A stretch of 54,381 nucleotides of DNA from an uncultured Siphonobacter sp. (GTDB taxonomy: Bacteria; Bacteroidota; Bacteroidia; Cytophagales; Spirosomataceae). The notes under the pieces are model-generated. The model did no database searches, was not told where the DNA came from, and worked only from the letters and a program-made list of their open reading frames with translations. The DNA lies in the NCBI GenBank assembly GCA_913774715.1, contig CAJYHS010000069.1, positions 1 through 54,381 of the forward strand, in the 5' to 3' direction. Shown piece by piece: positions 17,859-27,012 of this stretch (the first letter of the stretch is position 1; the number at the start of each line of letters is the position of its first letter). Position numbers and translations under genes: made by a program.

Positions 17859-19913
17859 TTATTTCAGCTTTCTCAACCAGTAATCTTCTGCCGGAACAAT
17901 CATTTTTGACCGTGTCGCAGCCGTCGTATCCGTTCCTAACCGAATATCACCAGGCTGAGGATTGATGACACTAGCAGCAAAAAATAGATAATCGGCTTCT
18001 TTGGGAATAGGTTGTAACCCACGCTCAAAGGGATTGATAGGAATGAGCTTGCGAGTCAGATTTTTACCAAAAAGTGGATATTCGTAATCATCATTAATAT
18101 CAGCTAAAGCGACAGTAGCTTTTTCAGGGACCAGCTTTTCAAAATTTTCGTACGCGGGTTGTAAATCTTCCCGAGCGTAGGCCATTCGCTCAATGCGACC
18201 AGCTTTGAAAGCTGAAGGCTTGCCATTGTGAGCGACGGGTAAACACCGCTCATTCCACAAAACGGCTAACACAGCCGAAGAACAGGCTAGTAAAACGATA
18301 ATAAATGAATAGGCCTTTAATAAACGGCTACCAGTAGACCAAAGACTTTGACGCTTTGTAAATAGTAAAGTCAGAAAAGGAACTGCGTAAATAGCCGTAC
18401 TAATAAAATAACGGCCTTTGAAAGGATCGTAAGGAGCTGAATAGGAGAGGGCGGCTGCGTGCAAAAGCGTAGCTACTGCCAAAAACCATAAGGGTTTCGA
18501 ACGGATAATACCAAACAGCACCAGGAATACCAGCGGCCAGATTAATAGAAACCCGAATGCACCCCAATAAGGTAACCCATTTGTGAAAATATAAGGTCGA
18601 TTATATTCAAAAGGACGAATGGTAAAATCAGTCTCCTCTACCAAACGGGCATGGACCTTCTGTTCCAGCCAAATAAATGGAGCTTTAAACCAGGGATTAA
18701 CTTCCTTTTCAATGGATGGAATATTCGTTAATCCATCCAGACTGATGAAATCAAAACCATAACGAAGGAAATTGCGAGTTCCCTGCTCATAAAGATTGGA
18801 GCTAAAAATGCCACCTGCACGCTCTACGGATTGGTGACGAGTAGCGGTTGGTGGGCCAATCGGGTGATTATATCGTTTCAGATTAGAAAGATAACCCGTA
18901 GGCAGGGTAAATAACAGAACGCCAACCAGGGCAGAGGTAACGAGATGTTTTAGCTTAGCTAATGACAATTTAACGTTGGGAACTTCAACGGCAAATACAT
19001 ACACGGCTACCAGAAACAGGGAAGGAAACTGTAAAACCAGGGTGATTTTATGACCCAAGCCAATACCAAACACGAGCCCAGCTAGATATAAATATCGACG
19101 GCGGTGAGTCTGATGATAAGAGAACAGAAAGTAGACCAGACAACTGACATATCCCATCAATACAATATCCGTATCCGTTGTAGTTGATTGCAGTAGTACG
19201 TTAGGTAATAATCCCATGGCTAAGCCACAGAATAGACTGGCGGTGAAGTTACGACTGATGGATTTTGCAATTCCATACGCGGCAAAGACAGCGACCCAGT
19301 AACTCAGGTAATTGATAAGTTTGAACGCATTTTCAACCTTACCCGTAATCAGATAACTATAAATCTGAATATTACAAACGCTCCGGGGATAAGTATCAAT
19401 GTTCCAGTTAGTTCCGTAAAAAGGAGCCATGGTTCCTCTTTGGATAAAATACATAACCCGAACCAAGTGACCGGTCATACTGTCCCATTCGTTCGGAACG
19501 GTAAATAAAACCAGAGCCAGACTAAGAACCGATACCAGCAGTAAGGAGAGACTCATCAGCCCAAAGACTACTTTGAGGTACATACTCAGCTCTTTATACC
19601 ACGCCCAGATATTCTGTAAGGAACTGCCAATCAGACTAATAATGGAAAAATCTTCATACTCCTTAATGAATATTTTAGTAAAGAGCAGATAAAAGATAAA
19701 TGGAGGTATGAAAACGATACCTGCCCAAAAGCGGACATCATCGGTTTTATGCAGATAGGAAAGCAAAAAACCGGAGACGATGATACTACCGGCAAAAACA
19801 GTAAAAGCCGTAATAAGGACATCAACTAAAGACTTTCGGGACACTTGTGCAGCAACGCGAAAGCAGAAGCCCACAAACATCAGGAAGAGTATGCGGTAAA
19901 GCCAATCCCACAT
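17859..19913 (-). CDS. Polytopic membrane protein, GT-C glycosyltransferase-like
   Basis: This 684-residue protein has roughly 12-14 hydrophobic segments in the first 550 residues and a soluble C-terminal domain (about 555-684). The large first external loop contains an NEWDSM segment (141-146) with paired acidic residues, as in GT-C transferases of the PMT/ArnT type. These enzymes move sugars from lipid-phosphate donors to acceptors outside the membrane. The DTD triplet in the TTTDTDIV segment (about 245) is a second acidic cluster. It may add a side-branch sugar to the polysaccharide or glycosylate protein or lipid. It begins nine bases after the aminotransferase gene. The family call is from topology and motifs. 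Confidence 0.7.
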   Translation of the reverse strand: MWDWLYRILFLMFVGFCFRVAAQVSRKSLVDVLITAFTVFAGSIIVSGFLLSYLHKTDDVRFWAGIVFIPPFIFYLLFTKIFIKEYEDFSIISLIGSSLQNIWAWYKELSMYLKVVFGLMSLSLLLVSVLSLALVLFTVPNEWDSMTGHLVRVMYFIQRGTMAPFYGTNWNIDTYPRSVCNIQIYSYLITGKVENAFKLINYLSYWVAVFAAYGIAKSISRNFTASLFCGLAMGLLPNVLLQSTTTDTDIVLMGYVSCLVYFLFSYHQTHRRRYLYLAGLVFGIGLGHKITLVLQFPSLFLVAVYVFAVEVPNVKLSLAKLKHLVTSALVGVLLFTLPTGYLSNLKRYNHPIGPPTATRHQSVERAGGIFSSNLYEQGTRNFLRYGFDFISLDGLTNIPSIEKEVNPWFKAPFIWLEQKVHARLVEETDFTIRPFEYNRPYIFTNGLPYWGAFGFLLIWPLVFLVLFGIIRSKPLWFLAVATLLHAAALSYSAPYDPFKGRYFISTAIYAVPFLTLLFTKRQSLWSTGSRLLKAYSFIIVLLACSSAVLAVLWNERCLPVAHNGKPSAFKAGRIERMAYAREDLQPAYENFEKLVPEKATVALADINDDYEYPLFGKNLTRKLIPINPFERGLQPIPKEADYLFFAASVINPQPGDIRLGTDTTAATRSKMIVPAEDYWLRKLK

Positions 19914-19922
19914 GACGGATAC

Positions 19923-21005
19923 TTATAAGTTTTCGTTAACGATGCTGATAATTCGCTGCACATCTACATCCGCTAAATCGGGATATAAAGGCAAACAAAG
20001 GGCACGTAAAGCCATTGCTTCCGAAACCGGACAGGTTTGGTTAGCGTGCAAAAACGTTAACGTATTAAGTGAAGGATAAAAATAACGACGAGTGAAAATC
20101 TGTTGAGCTTCCAGAGCTTGCCGGGCCCGCAATAAGTCTGCTTCCGTATCAAAGAAAATGGGGTAGTACGCATGGTTCCACTCCACATTTTGCGGAATAA
20201 CCGGTTTACGGATTTTGCTCCAATTCAGATGTTCGTCGTAAGCCGAAGTTACTCGGCGACGTCCGGCGATAATTTCTTCCACCCGAGGCAAATTACATAG
20301 ACCCATAGCTGCATGAAATTCTGAGTTTTTAGCATTAATTCCAATGTCAAAATACTCGTCACCAACGTGGCCAAAACTACGGTATAATTTCAGCTGAGCC
20401 GAAATCTCCTGGTGGGGTGTCGTAATCATTCCTCCCTCAACCGTATGGAAAACTTTCGTAGCGTGGAAACTACAGGTAGAAATATCGCCAAAACTTAACA
20501 GCGATTTTCCATCGACCTTTACTCCGAATGTGTGAGCCGCATCGTAAATCACGTACAGACCGTGCTTCTTAGCAATAGCTTCAATGCGTTCTACCTGACA
20601 GGGAATACCATAGACGTGTGTTGCCAGGATAGCCTGCGTCTTAGGCGTAATGAGAGCCTCAATGCAATCGGGATCAATGCATAAATCCTCTTCTCTGATG
20701 TCGGCAAAAATGGGAGTTGCATTCTCCCAGGCAATAGCGTGAGAAGTGGCACAATATGAAAAAGGAGTGGTGATTACCTCTCCCGTAATCTTCAATGCTT
20801 TTAGAGCCATCTGCAATACGATGGTTCCGTTTGAGGTAAAGTGCAAAAACTCAACGTCGAGGTAATCTCGCAGTTTTTGCTCTAACTCTAATACCAGGGG
20901 CCCCTGATTAGTAAGGTGGGAGCGTTCCCAAATGCCGTCCAGATAGGCAGTATACTCTTCTTTAGGAGGAAGGTAAGACTTCGTTACAAATATTTTTTCA
21001 CTCAT
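19923..21005 (-). CDS. DegT/DnrJ/EryC1/StrS-family sugar aminotransferase
   Basis: This PLP-dependent enzyme of 360 residues transfers an amino group, usually from glutamate, to a keto-deoxy nucleotide sugar. Visible features are the PLP-phosphate SNGT region (58-61), Asp155 in the YDAAH motif, which contacts the PLP ring nitrogen, and Lys184 in SFHATKVFHTVEGG, which forms the Schiff base. The pattern is close to 4-amino-4,6-dideoxyglucose (VioA-like) or 3-amino (FdtB-like) transaminases, but the position aminated cannot be assigned. Its start overlaps the end of the wzt gene by four bases. No 4,6-dehydratase is present in the window, so the keto-sugar must be made elsewhere. Confidence 0.9.
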   Translation of the reverse strand: MSEKIFVTKSYLPPKEEYTAYLDGIWERSHLTNQGPLVLELEQKLRDYLDVEFLHFTSNGTIVLQMALKALKITGEVITTPFSYCATSHAIAWENATPIFADIREEDLCIDPDCIEALITPKTQAILATHVYGIPCQVERIEAIAKKHGLYVIYDAAHTFGVKVDGKSLLSFGDISTCSFHATKVFHTVEGGMITTPHQEISAQLKLYRSFGHVGDEYFDIGINAKNSEFHAAMGLCNLPRVEEIIAGRRRVTSAYDEHLNWSKIRKPVIPQNVEWNHAYYPIFFDTEADLLRARQALEAQQIFTRRYFYPSLNTLTFLHANQTCPVSEAMALRALCLPLYPDLADVDVQRIISIVNENL

Positions 21006-22261
21006 ACATTAACCTCCTCGGACTGCTCGATGGTAAAGGGGAAATAGGGGCGAACGGAACCTGGCCATTTGCCATACCACTCAACGCCGCCACGGTAATC
21101 ATCGATTTCAAACATAACCGATTCCTGAAGGTGATATAACACCGTAGAGGCATCCTTAACGATCATCATGGTAATCGTGTACGTACCATCATTCAGGAAA
21201 TTTCCAGGAAGATCGACTTCTCCGGTAATCAATCCGGGGTTGGCATCGATCTGGGGAGAAGCCAGGTTAAAAATCGTTTCACCTGTCATTGAGTTAAAGT
21301 GCATACTCAGATTGAGCTTTGCATTTTTAACGAAATTCCAGAACTCAAACCGAAGTTTAACGGGAGTCCGAACATCGATACGAGTTTGACCTACCTCAAA
21401 CTGAGGAATCAATTCGATTTTACGAATGCGAACCTGATCGTTACCCGGAGCCTGTTCAGGAGTAAGCCACTCTCGAATCAGACTAGTCTGATTAATTTTG
21501 GACATATAGTCCGTAATGATCTGACCTGTTTCACCCACGGCTACCATTTGACCACGGTTCATAAAAACCGCTCGATTGCAAAGGCTTTGAACAGCCGTTA
21601 GGTTGTGACTTACGAAAAGAATGGTACGACCGCTGTCAGAAACATCCTTCATTTTTCCCAGACATTTCCGCTGGAATTCGGCGTCACCTACGGCTAATAC
21701 CTCATCAATAATCAGGATTTCTGGCTCAAGGTGTGCTGCAATAGCAAAGCCTAGGCGAACAAACATTCCCGAAGAATAGCGTTTCACGGGGGTGTCAAGG
21801 AATTTCTCGATACCTGCAAAGGAAACAATCTCGTCAAAGTGCTGCTTGATTTCAGCTTGCTTCATGCCGAGAATGGCACCGTTAAGGAAGATATTCTCAC
21901 GACCCGTAAGTTCCTGGTGAAAGCCCGTGCCTACTTCGAGTAAGCTGGCAATGCGACCGCGAACCGTTACGCGTCCAGTGGTGGGCTCGGTAATCCGGCT
22001 TAATACTTTAAGCATAGTGGACTTACCGGCTCCGTTATGACCAACAATACCAATTCGATCCCCCTGAGCGACATCAAAACTTACGTCTTTTAATGCCCAG
22101 AATTCTTCTTTTTCAGAATGGGTAGCTTCCTTGGGTTTAGACCCAAAGAGCGACTGAATTCCATTGATCAGCGATTCCTTGAGGCCCGAAGGACCTCCAT
22201 GCTTTTTCTGATGATCAATGAAATATCGCTTACTTATATTTTCAACCTGGATGGCATTCAT
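21002..22261 (-). CDS. wzt: Polysaccharide ABC transporter ATPase with Wzt-type C-terminal domain
   Basis: This protein has 419 residues. The N-terminal ATPase domain has Walker A GHNGAGKST (74-82), the ABC signature YSSGM (162-166), Walker B ILIIDE (182-187) and a SHNL switch histidine segment. Residues from about 260 to 415 form a beta-rich extension of the Wzt carbohydrate-binding type, ending in an RPYFPF-like segment. In known O-antigen systems that domain recognises a modification on the non-reducing end of the finished glycan before export. It pairs with the permease gene 71 bases upstream and overlaps the aminotransferase by four bases. The substrate here is unknown. Confidence 0.92.
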   Translation of the reverse strand: MNAIQVENISKRYFIDHQKKHGGPSGLKESLINGIQSLFGSKPKEATHSEKEEFWALKDVSFDVAQGDRIGIVGHNGAGKSTMLKVLSRITEPTTGRVTVRGRIASLLEVGTGFHQELTGRENIFLNGAILGMKQAEIKQHFDEIVSFAGIEKFLDTPVKRYSSGMFVRLGFAIAAHLEPEILIIDEVLAVGDAEFQRKCLGKMKDVSDSGRTILFVSHNLTAVQSLCNRAVFMNRGQMVAVGETGQIITDYMSKINQTSLIREWLTPEQAPGNDQVRIRKIELIPQFEVGQTRIDVRTPVKLRFEFWNFVKNAKLNLSMHFNSMTGETIFNLASPQIDANPGLITGEVDLPGNFLNDGTYTITMMIVKDASTVLYHLQESVMFEIDDYRGGVEWYGKWPGSVRPYFPFTIEQSEEVNV

Positions 22262-22332
22262 AACAGGAAAGGTTAAAGAACTTTAGTCAAATCCATTCAA
22301 CCTATTTTGTATGGGTAGAAAAGTTTTGAAGA

Positions 22333-23172
22333 TTAAATATAGTCAACAAAACTGTTTTCCCGTTTACGGAAAAAAGCAACGGATGTGAAAACAACAACTG
22401 AAATAATGATCACGCTAGGAATAAAACTTTCCCAACGAAATGGCGCATGACCACCCATTAAGGTCCAGCGAAACCCGTCAATAATACCTACGATGGGGTT
22501 CAGATTATAAATGGGATACCACGATTCGTTTTCAATGTTAATAGGAGAATAAGCGACAGGACACGCGTAAAATCCAAACTGAATAATGAATGGCGTCAAC
22601 TGAGCAAAGTCGCGATATCTTACGTTCATTACCGACAATAACAAGCCAAACCCAAAGGCGGCTAAATAAGCCATTGCCAGGAAGATCGGAATAAAGAGTA
22701 ATTGCCAAGAAGGTAAAAATCCCTGTTTAAAGAAATAGTACAGATACATGGGAATTACTAGAGCAAAACCCACTAAAAAGTCAACAAAGCCCACCATTAC
22801 TGAGCTTGTAGGAAGAATAAGCCGGGGGAAATAAACCTTAGAAACTAGATTAGAATTCCCAACAATACTATGACTTACCTGAGAAAGGGAATTAGCAAAA
22901 AATTGCCAGATCAGTACACCTGCAAAGGTTGCTAATTTAGGCGGTACACCTTCTTCAAAGGGAAGTCCAGCTACTTTACCAAAAGCAAAAAACAGAATCG
23001 CTGAAGTTAAAACGGGCCGAACTACACTCCAAACTACGCCAAGGGCTGTTTGCTTGTATCGAACAGTGATGTCTCGTTTGGCGAGAATCCAGAATAATTC
23101 AGTTGATTTCCAAAACTCAGCCCAGTAATTCTTCTGCGACCTACCGTGTTCAATAATCGTTTCCTGGGTCAT
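22333..23172 (-). CDS. wzm: Polysaccharide ABC-2 transporter permease (Wzm/KpsM family)
   Basis: This 279-residue integral membrane protein has six hydrophobic segments and the ABC-2 permease pattern: the amphipathic N-terminal interface helix (WILAKRDITVRYKQT), a VVWSVVRP segment, and NVRYRDFAQ in the cytoplasmic loop before the PxxY-like ACPVAYS motif. Together with the Wzt-like ATPase it should flip an undecaprenyl-linked glycan to the periplasm. Its start codon overlaps the end of the co-polymerase gene by four bases, so export components are translated together. Confidence 0.92.
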   Translation of the reverse strand: MTQETIIEHGRSQKNYWAEFWKSTELFWILAKRDITVRYKQTALGVVWSVVRPVLTSAILFFAFGKVAGLPFEEGVPPKLATFAGVLIWQFFANSLSQVSHSIVGNSNLVSKVYFPRLILPTSSVMVGFVDFLVGFALVIPMYLYYFFKQGFLPSWQLLFIPIFLAMAYLAAFGFGLLLSVMNVRYRDFAQLTPFIIQFGFYACPVAYSPINIENESWYPIYNLNPIVGIIDGFRWTLMGGHAPFRWESFIPSVIIISVVVFTSVAFFRKRENSFVDYI

Positions 23173-24287
23173 GAATCTTGTAATTTTTTCATCATATTTT
23201 GATAGGTAGTAATCAGGAACATCATCACAAAAGATAAAACGACTCCCAACGCAATCCCAATTTTAACGGCTTTCCACTTTGGGTAAGGAGTTACCGGAAG
23301 GGGATAGGTAGGTTCATCAATAATCGTTACCAAGGGACTTTCTCTGATCAAAGAAGTACGTAAGGCGTCAATGTTACGTAAGGCATCCATGTATAAGCCT
23401 TGCAGATAAGTGGTGTTCTGAGACATACGCTGCTCGTTAACCCGACCCGAAGGCATGATCATGTATTGACTGAAATCCTGAGCTTTTGCTAGTTTTCTTT
23501 CCTCTCCTGAAAGAATATTTAAAACGGAATCACGACGACCCGTGTGTAATTGTAATAATTCCAGCGTTTTCTGGCTACGCGTTTCCGTATAAAAACTGGT
23601 CATGGTTTTGAGCCAGGTCTCTACCATGATCTTTGAAAGAGTATCCGAATCCGTTTTAACTGTTAATTCCATAAAGCTAGACTTCCGATCCAGGTTCCCA
23701 ATTTCTAAATCCTGAGAAGCATATTCACGAAACATATCCAGATACGACATTTGGGTAGTCGTATAGTACTTCAAAGCTGTATCAGGAAACGTAAACTCTT
23801 TACCTAAATATTCAGCATTCTTGGTTCGGCGTAAAGCTCCTGAACGGTCTTTGTAAAAGTTAACAAGCAGATCCGTTTTTCCGGCGATCGTAACCGGAGT
23901 AGTCATCACCCGATTACCAATTTTTTTCGAACGAAATAACTCTGTAAAGTTCGCTCCAGAAAAGATGTTTCCGTTAGAACCGCCGCCGCCGCTCATACCC
24001 AGAGCACTGGCAAAACTAGAAAGTTCTGAGGTTCCAGAACCCGTTTCAAGGTTAAAGACGATGGAAGCCTCGTATTGATCAGGTACTTCATTAACCTGAT
24101 CATAAATCCACCCGCCAATGCCTCCAAGAATGACGCACAACACTAATAACCACCAATACTTTATAATTGTTAGAAAAAGTGTTTTTGCGTTCCTAACCAG
24201 CTTTCTGGGGTCAAATGGAGGTGCGGGCTCGATGACCGCAACTTCCCCATTTGGGGTTAATACCGGTTTTGTTGATTCCGTGATCAT
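23169..24287 (-). CDS. Polysaccharide co-polymerase / chain-length determinant (Wzz/KpsE/GumC-like)
   Basis: This 372-residue inner-membrane protein has one N-terminal membrane segment (about 41-63), a long periplasmic coiled-coil-rich domain with a glycine/serine-rich insert (about 95-105), and a C-terminal membrane segment (about 340-362) preceded by the proline-rich PLPVTPYPKW motif typical of PCP proteins. No cytoplasmic tyrosine-kinase domain follows. With an ABC transporter and an SLBB export protein beside it, the closest functional parallel is KpsE (PCP-3), which bridges inner- and outer-membrane export parts. The gene lies 27 bases after the export-protein gene. Confidence 0.87.
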   Translation of the reverse strand: MITESTKPVLTPNGEVAVIEPAPPFDPRKLVRNAKTLFLTIIKYWWLLVLCVILGGIGGWIYDQVNEVPDQYEASIVFNLETGSGTSELSSFASALGMSGGGGSNGNIFSGANFTELFRSKKIGNRVMTTPVTIAGKTDLLVNFYKDRSGALRRTKNAEYLGKEFTFPDTALKYYTTTQMSYLDMFREYASQDLEIGNLDRKSSFMELTVKTDSDTLSKIMVETWLKTMTSFYTETRSQKTLELLQLHTGRRDSVLNILSGEERKLAKAQDFSQYMIMPSGRVNEQRMSQNTTYLQGLYMDALRNIDALRTSLIRESPLVTIIDEPTYPLPVTPYPKWKAVKIGIALGVVLSFVMMFLITTYQNMMKKLQDS

Positions 24288-24314
24288 TAGTCTTTATAAA
24301 TGAAGGTCTTAATC

Positions 24315-26762
24315 TTAATTGAATGTTCTGAGTAAGGCTACGATACCTACAATACCGCTAAGTGCACCGCCGATTTGAGCAATTGCTCCGATAACCTGTT
24401 GAGAAGTAATATCAGCTTGTGTTCTCTGTGGCACAATTACACGTGCTCCTGGTTTTACTTCAGGATAAGAGTTAAAGAACAAGAAATGTTTAGTCTTTTT
24501 GGCAAAACCATTCGCATAAACCACGTACGTACGTTTCTTCACACTTTTGGACGTAAATCCACCGGCTCTGGAAATGTATTCACCTACGCCTACCCCACGC
24601 GTAAACCGACTCGTAGTAGGAAGCTGCACTTCGCCTTCAATCTTAATAGTAGGATTGTATTTAGGAATGTTCAGTACATCGCCATCCTGAAGAATTAGGT
24701 CAATTTCCGAATGGGGTTTCTCAAGAATTTTCTTCAAATCAATGCCGATAGCTTCTTCTTTGTTTTCAGCTACATAATCAGCATTTAATGAAGAACGACG
24801 ACTGTCATTACCAATTTGACCCAGTGTTCTCTGCTGTTGGTCAATCTCAATTTTAGTAAGCTTGGTCTTGCGAACCAAAGAAGCACCTTCTACGTAAGCA
24901 TAGGCCGTTAATCCACCTGAACGTTTCACCAGATCAGAAATACGTTCGTCACGGTCAATAAGTCCGTAATCACCGGGCGTAAGTACCTGTCCTTCCACGC
25001 GAGCTTCCTGATTGTTTTCAAAGTTAGGGGAAGCCCGAACATAGACTACATCGAAAGGCTTAAGCTGGAATTTCGAAGCTTGTTCATTCAGACGCAGATC
25101 CTTGCTGATTCCCATGGTAAAGCTTTCTGAAAGCGTAGAGGTAATAAGCTTGGGATCATCGGAATCCAGACGTTTGGGGCGGATAATCTCGATGTGATTG
25201 GGAGAAGCTGCTGCACGAAGATTACCCGCGGCAATGATTAAGTCTTCAACAGTCATGCCTTCAAACCAGGGAAAGAATCCTTTTGAGGAATCGCCTTTCG
25301 CAAGATTTACTTCACCTAAAATACGCACCTGCATTCCTTCGCGGAGTTGGGTAACGCTTTCCACTTCCAGACGATCCAGGGCTTGTAAAGTAATGTTCGT
25401 GTCTTTTCCAGCCAGAATACGAGAAAGGTTCACCGGAATCAATTCCTCAGTAAGGTCGTCTTTCTGACGATACAGACCAGCACGGCCTAAAAATGCATCA
25501 CGTTTGGGTCCTTCAGCCCGGTTAATCAGATCTTTTACCGTTGGGTTACGATCCAGAGGGTAGGAACCAGGTAAGTAAACCGCACCTGTGATTACCACCA
25601 TGTTTTCTTCACGCTCAGGTACCTTGCCAATGCCTACACGATCACCATTTTTAATTTCAAAAGAGTAGACTTCGTCTTCTTTAACGTCAAGAAACTTGCG
25701 GCCATTGCTGGTAATACGTTGAATTACGATTGTATTCTTGTATGCATCTTCAATAAAACCACCAGCGTAGTCAATTAGGTTACCTAATTTTTCACCCGGA
25801 AGCAGCTCAAAGTAACCCGTTTTTTTAACACCGGAGGTTAATTCAATTCGGGTTCTGTATGGAGGAATTTGAATTACATCATCATCTTTCAAACTGATAT
25901 CACTCATCCGCAGACCCTTCGTCAGGTACTTGTAAAGGTCAATGGTACGGACAACAGTATCCTGTCCAAATTTGTTTCGACGGATCAGATTGATGGTACG
26001 GAAAGAACCAGAAGCCGTTGGACCACCTGAGAAATACAGGGCGTTCATAACCGTCGCCAAGGAAGGAAGATTGTACGTGCCGGGATTAACAACCTCACCA
26101 ATGAAGTTAATGCGAATCGTACGAATATTCCCAATGCGAACGTTCATGTCCATGCCGCGTCCGATGGGATAGATTTTGGAAAGCTTAGCACGTAAGCGAG
26201 ATGTAGCCGCTTCGATGGATAAACCACTTACAAAAACGGGGCCTACCTGCTCAAGCTGAAGAACGCCTTCAGGAGTAACTGTCTTTTTGAAATCTACATC
26301 TTTGTATAAATCTCCATAGATATTAACAACAACCTCATCACCAGGGCCTAAGATATAACCCTTAGGCGTAGGGATGTTAGTAACAGGAGCAATATCGAGG
26401 CTTTTATTAGAGAAGATATCCGCACCAAAAATTTTGATTTTTTGTTCTTTCGTTCCGGGATCCTCTGTGTTAGCACGTAGTAAACGAACGGAATCCTCGC
26501 GGGCTTTAGCTCTGGCATCCTGAACCACCTGTCTCTGCTGAACGTTATCGCTCTGCATCGTAGGCGTTCCGGAAGGGCTATTCGTTGGAATACCCTGAGG
26601 ATAAGTCGTTGGTAAATTAGTGGGGTAAGGAAGTTGAGGTACCTGAGCTCCGACCAGTTGGCCCAGAAGAACAAGTGCAATAAGGATGGTAGTTTTCAAG
26701 GGGGAGAAGGTGTAGGGACTTTTTAATTTTTTCAATACACAAGGCCGAAAGAAAGGCAACAT
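24315..26762 (-). CDS. SLBB-domain polysaccharide export outer-membrane protein (OPX, Wza/KpsD-like)
   Basis: This large export channel protein has an N-terminal export signal (hydrophobic core within residues 25-45, cleavage near GAQ), a Pro-rich linker, then a poly-export domain starting at the GYILGPGDEVVVNIYG-type segment, and at least four or five SLBB beta-grasp repeats up to the C-terminus. A last hydrophobic stretch (GGALSGIVGIVALL) may span the outer membrane. The frame continues to a Met at 26879, but the Met at 26762 starts a basic leader directly before the signal and is preferred (815 residues). It is the first gene of the minus-strand locus and its length exceeds that of Wza (about 380), resembling KpsD-like or multi-SLBB OPX proteins. 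Confidence 0.9.
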   Translation of the reverse strand: MLPFFRPCVLKKLKSPYTFSPLKTTILIALVLLGQLVGAQVPQLPYPTNLPTTYPQGIPTNSPSGTPTMQSDNVQQRQVVQDARAKAREDSVRLLRANTEDPGTKEQKIKIFGADIFSNKSLDIAPVTNIPTPKGYILGPGDEVVVNIYGDLYKDVDFKKTVTPEGVLQLEQVGPVFVSGLSIEAATSRLRAKLSKIYPIGRGMDMNVRIGNIRTIRINFIGEVVNPGTYNLPSLATVMNALYFSGGPTASGSFRTINLIRRNKFGQDTVVRTIDLYKYLTKGLRMSDISLKDDDVIQIPPYRTRIELTSGVKKTGYFELLPGEKLGNLIDYAGGFIEDAYKNTIVIQRITSNGRKFLDVKEDEVYSFEIKNGDRVGIGKVPEREENMVVITGAVYLPGSYPLDRNPTVKDLINRAEGPKRDAFLGRAGLYRQKDDLTEELIPVNLSRILAGKDTNITLQALDRLEVESVTQLREGMQVRILGEVNLAKGDSSKGFFPWFEGMTVEDLIIAAGNLRAAASPNHIEIIRPKRLDSDDPKLITSTLSESFTMGISKDLRLNEQASKFQLKPFDVVYVRASPNFENNQEARVEGQVLTPGDYGLIDRDERISDLVKRSGGLTAYAYVEGASLVRKTKLTKIEIDQQQRTLGQIGNDSRRSSLNADYVAENKEEAIGIDLKKILEKPHSEIDLILQDGDVLNIPKYNPTIKIEGEVQLPTTSRFTRGVGVGEYISRAGGFTSKSVKKRTYVVYANGFAKKTKHFLFFNSYPEVKPGARVIVPQRTQADITSQQVIGAIAQIGGALSGIVGIVALLRTFN

Positions 26763-27012
26763 TTCGATTCTTTTTTGGTGATAATTGATTTTTTCCCGGA
26801 AGGGCTGGTATATGAAACTCACTGACAAACTAAATAGTTTAAAAAGATGACAACGGGCGAAATTGACTTTAGAACACAAAGTAAAACACTAAATTCCTAA
26901 TTTTTGATACCATCGGTATAATTAACATTTGCCTAAAATAGCTTTTTCGCTATGATAGAAATTGAACAAATCTTATTTTTGATGAACGAAAGGTTGGACG
27001 AAAAATTGAATA

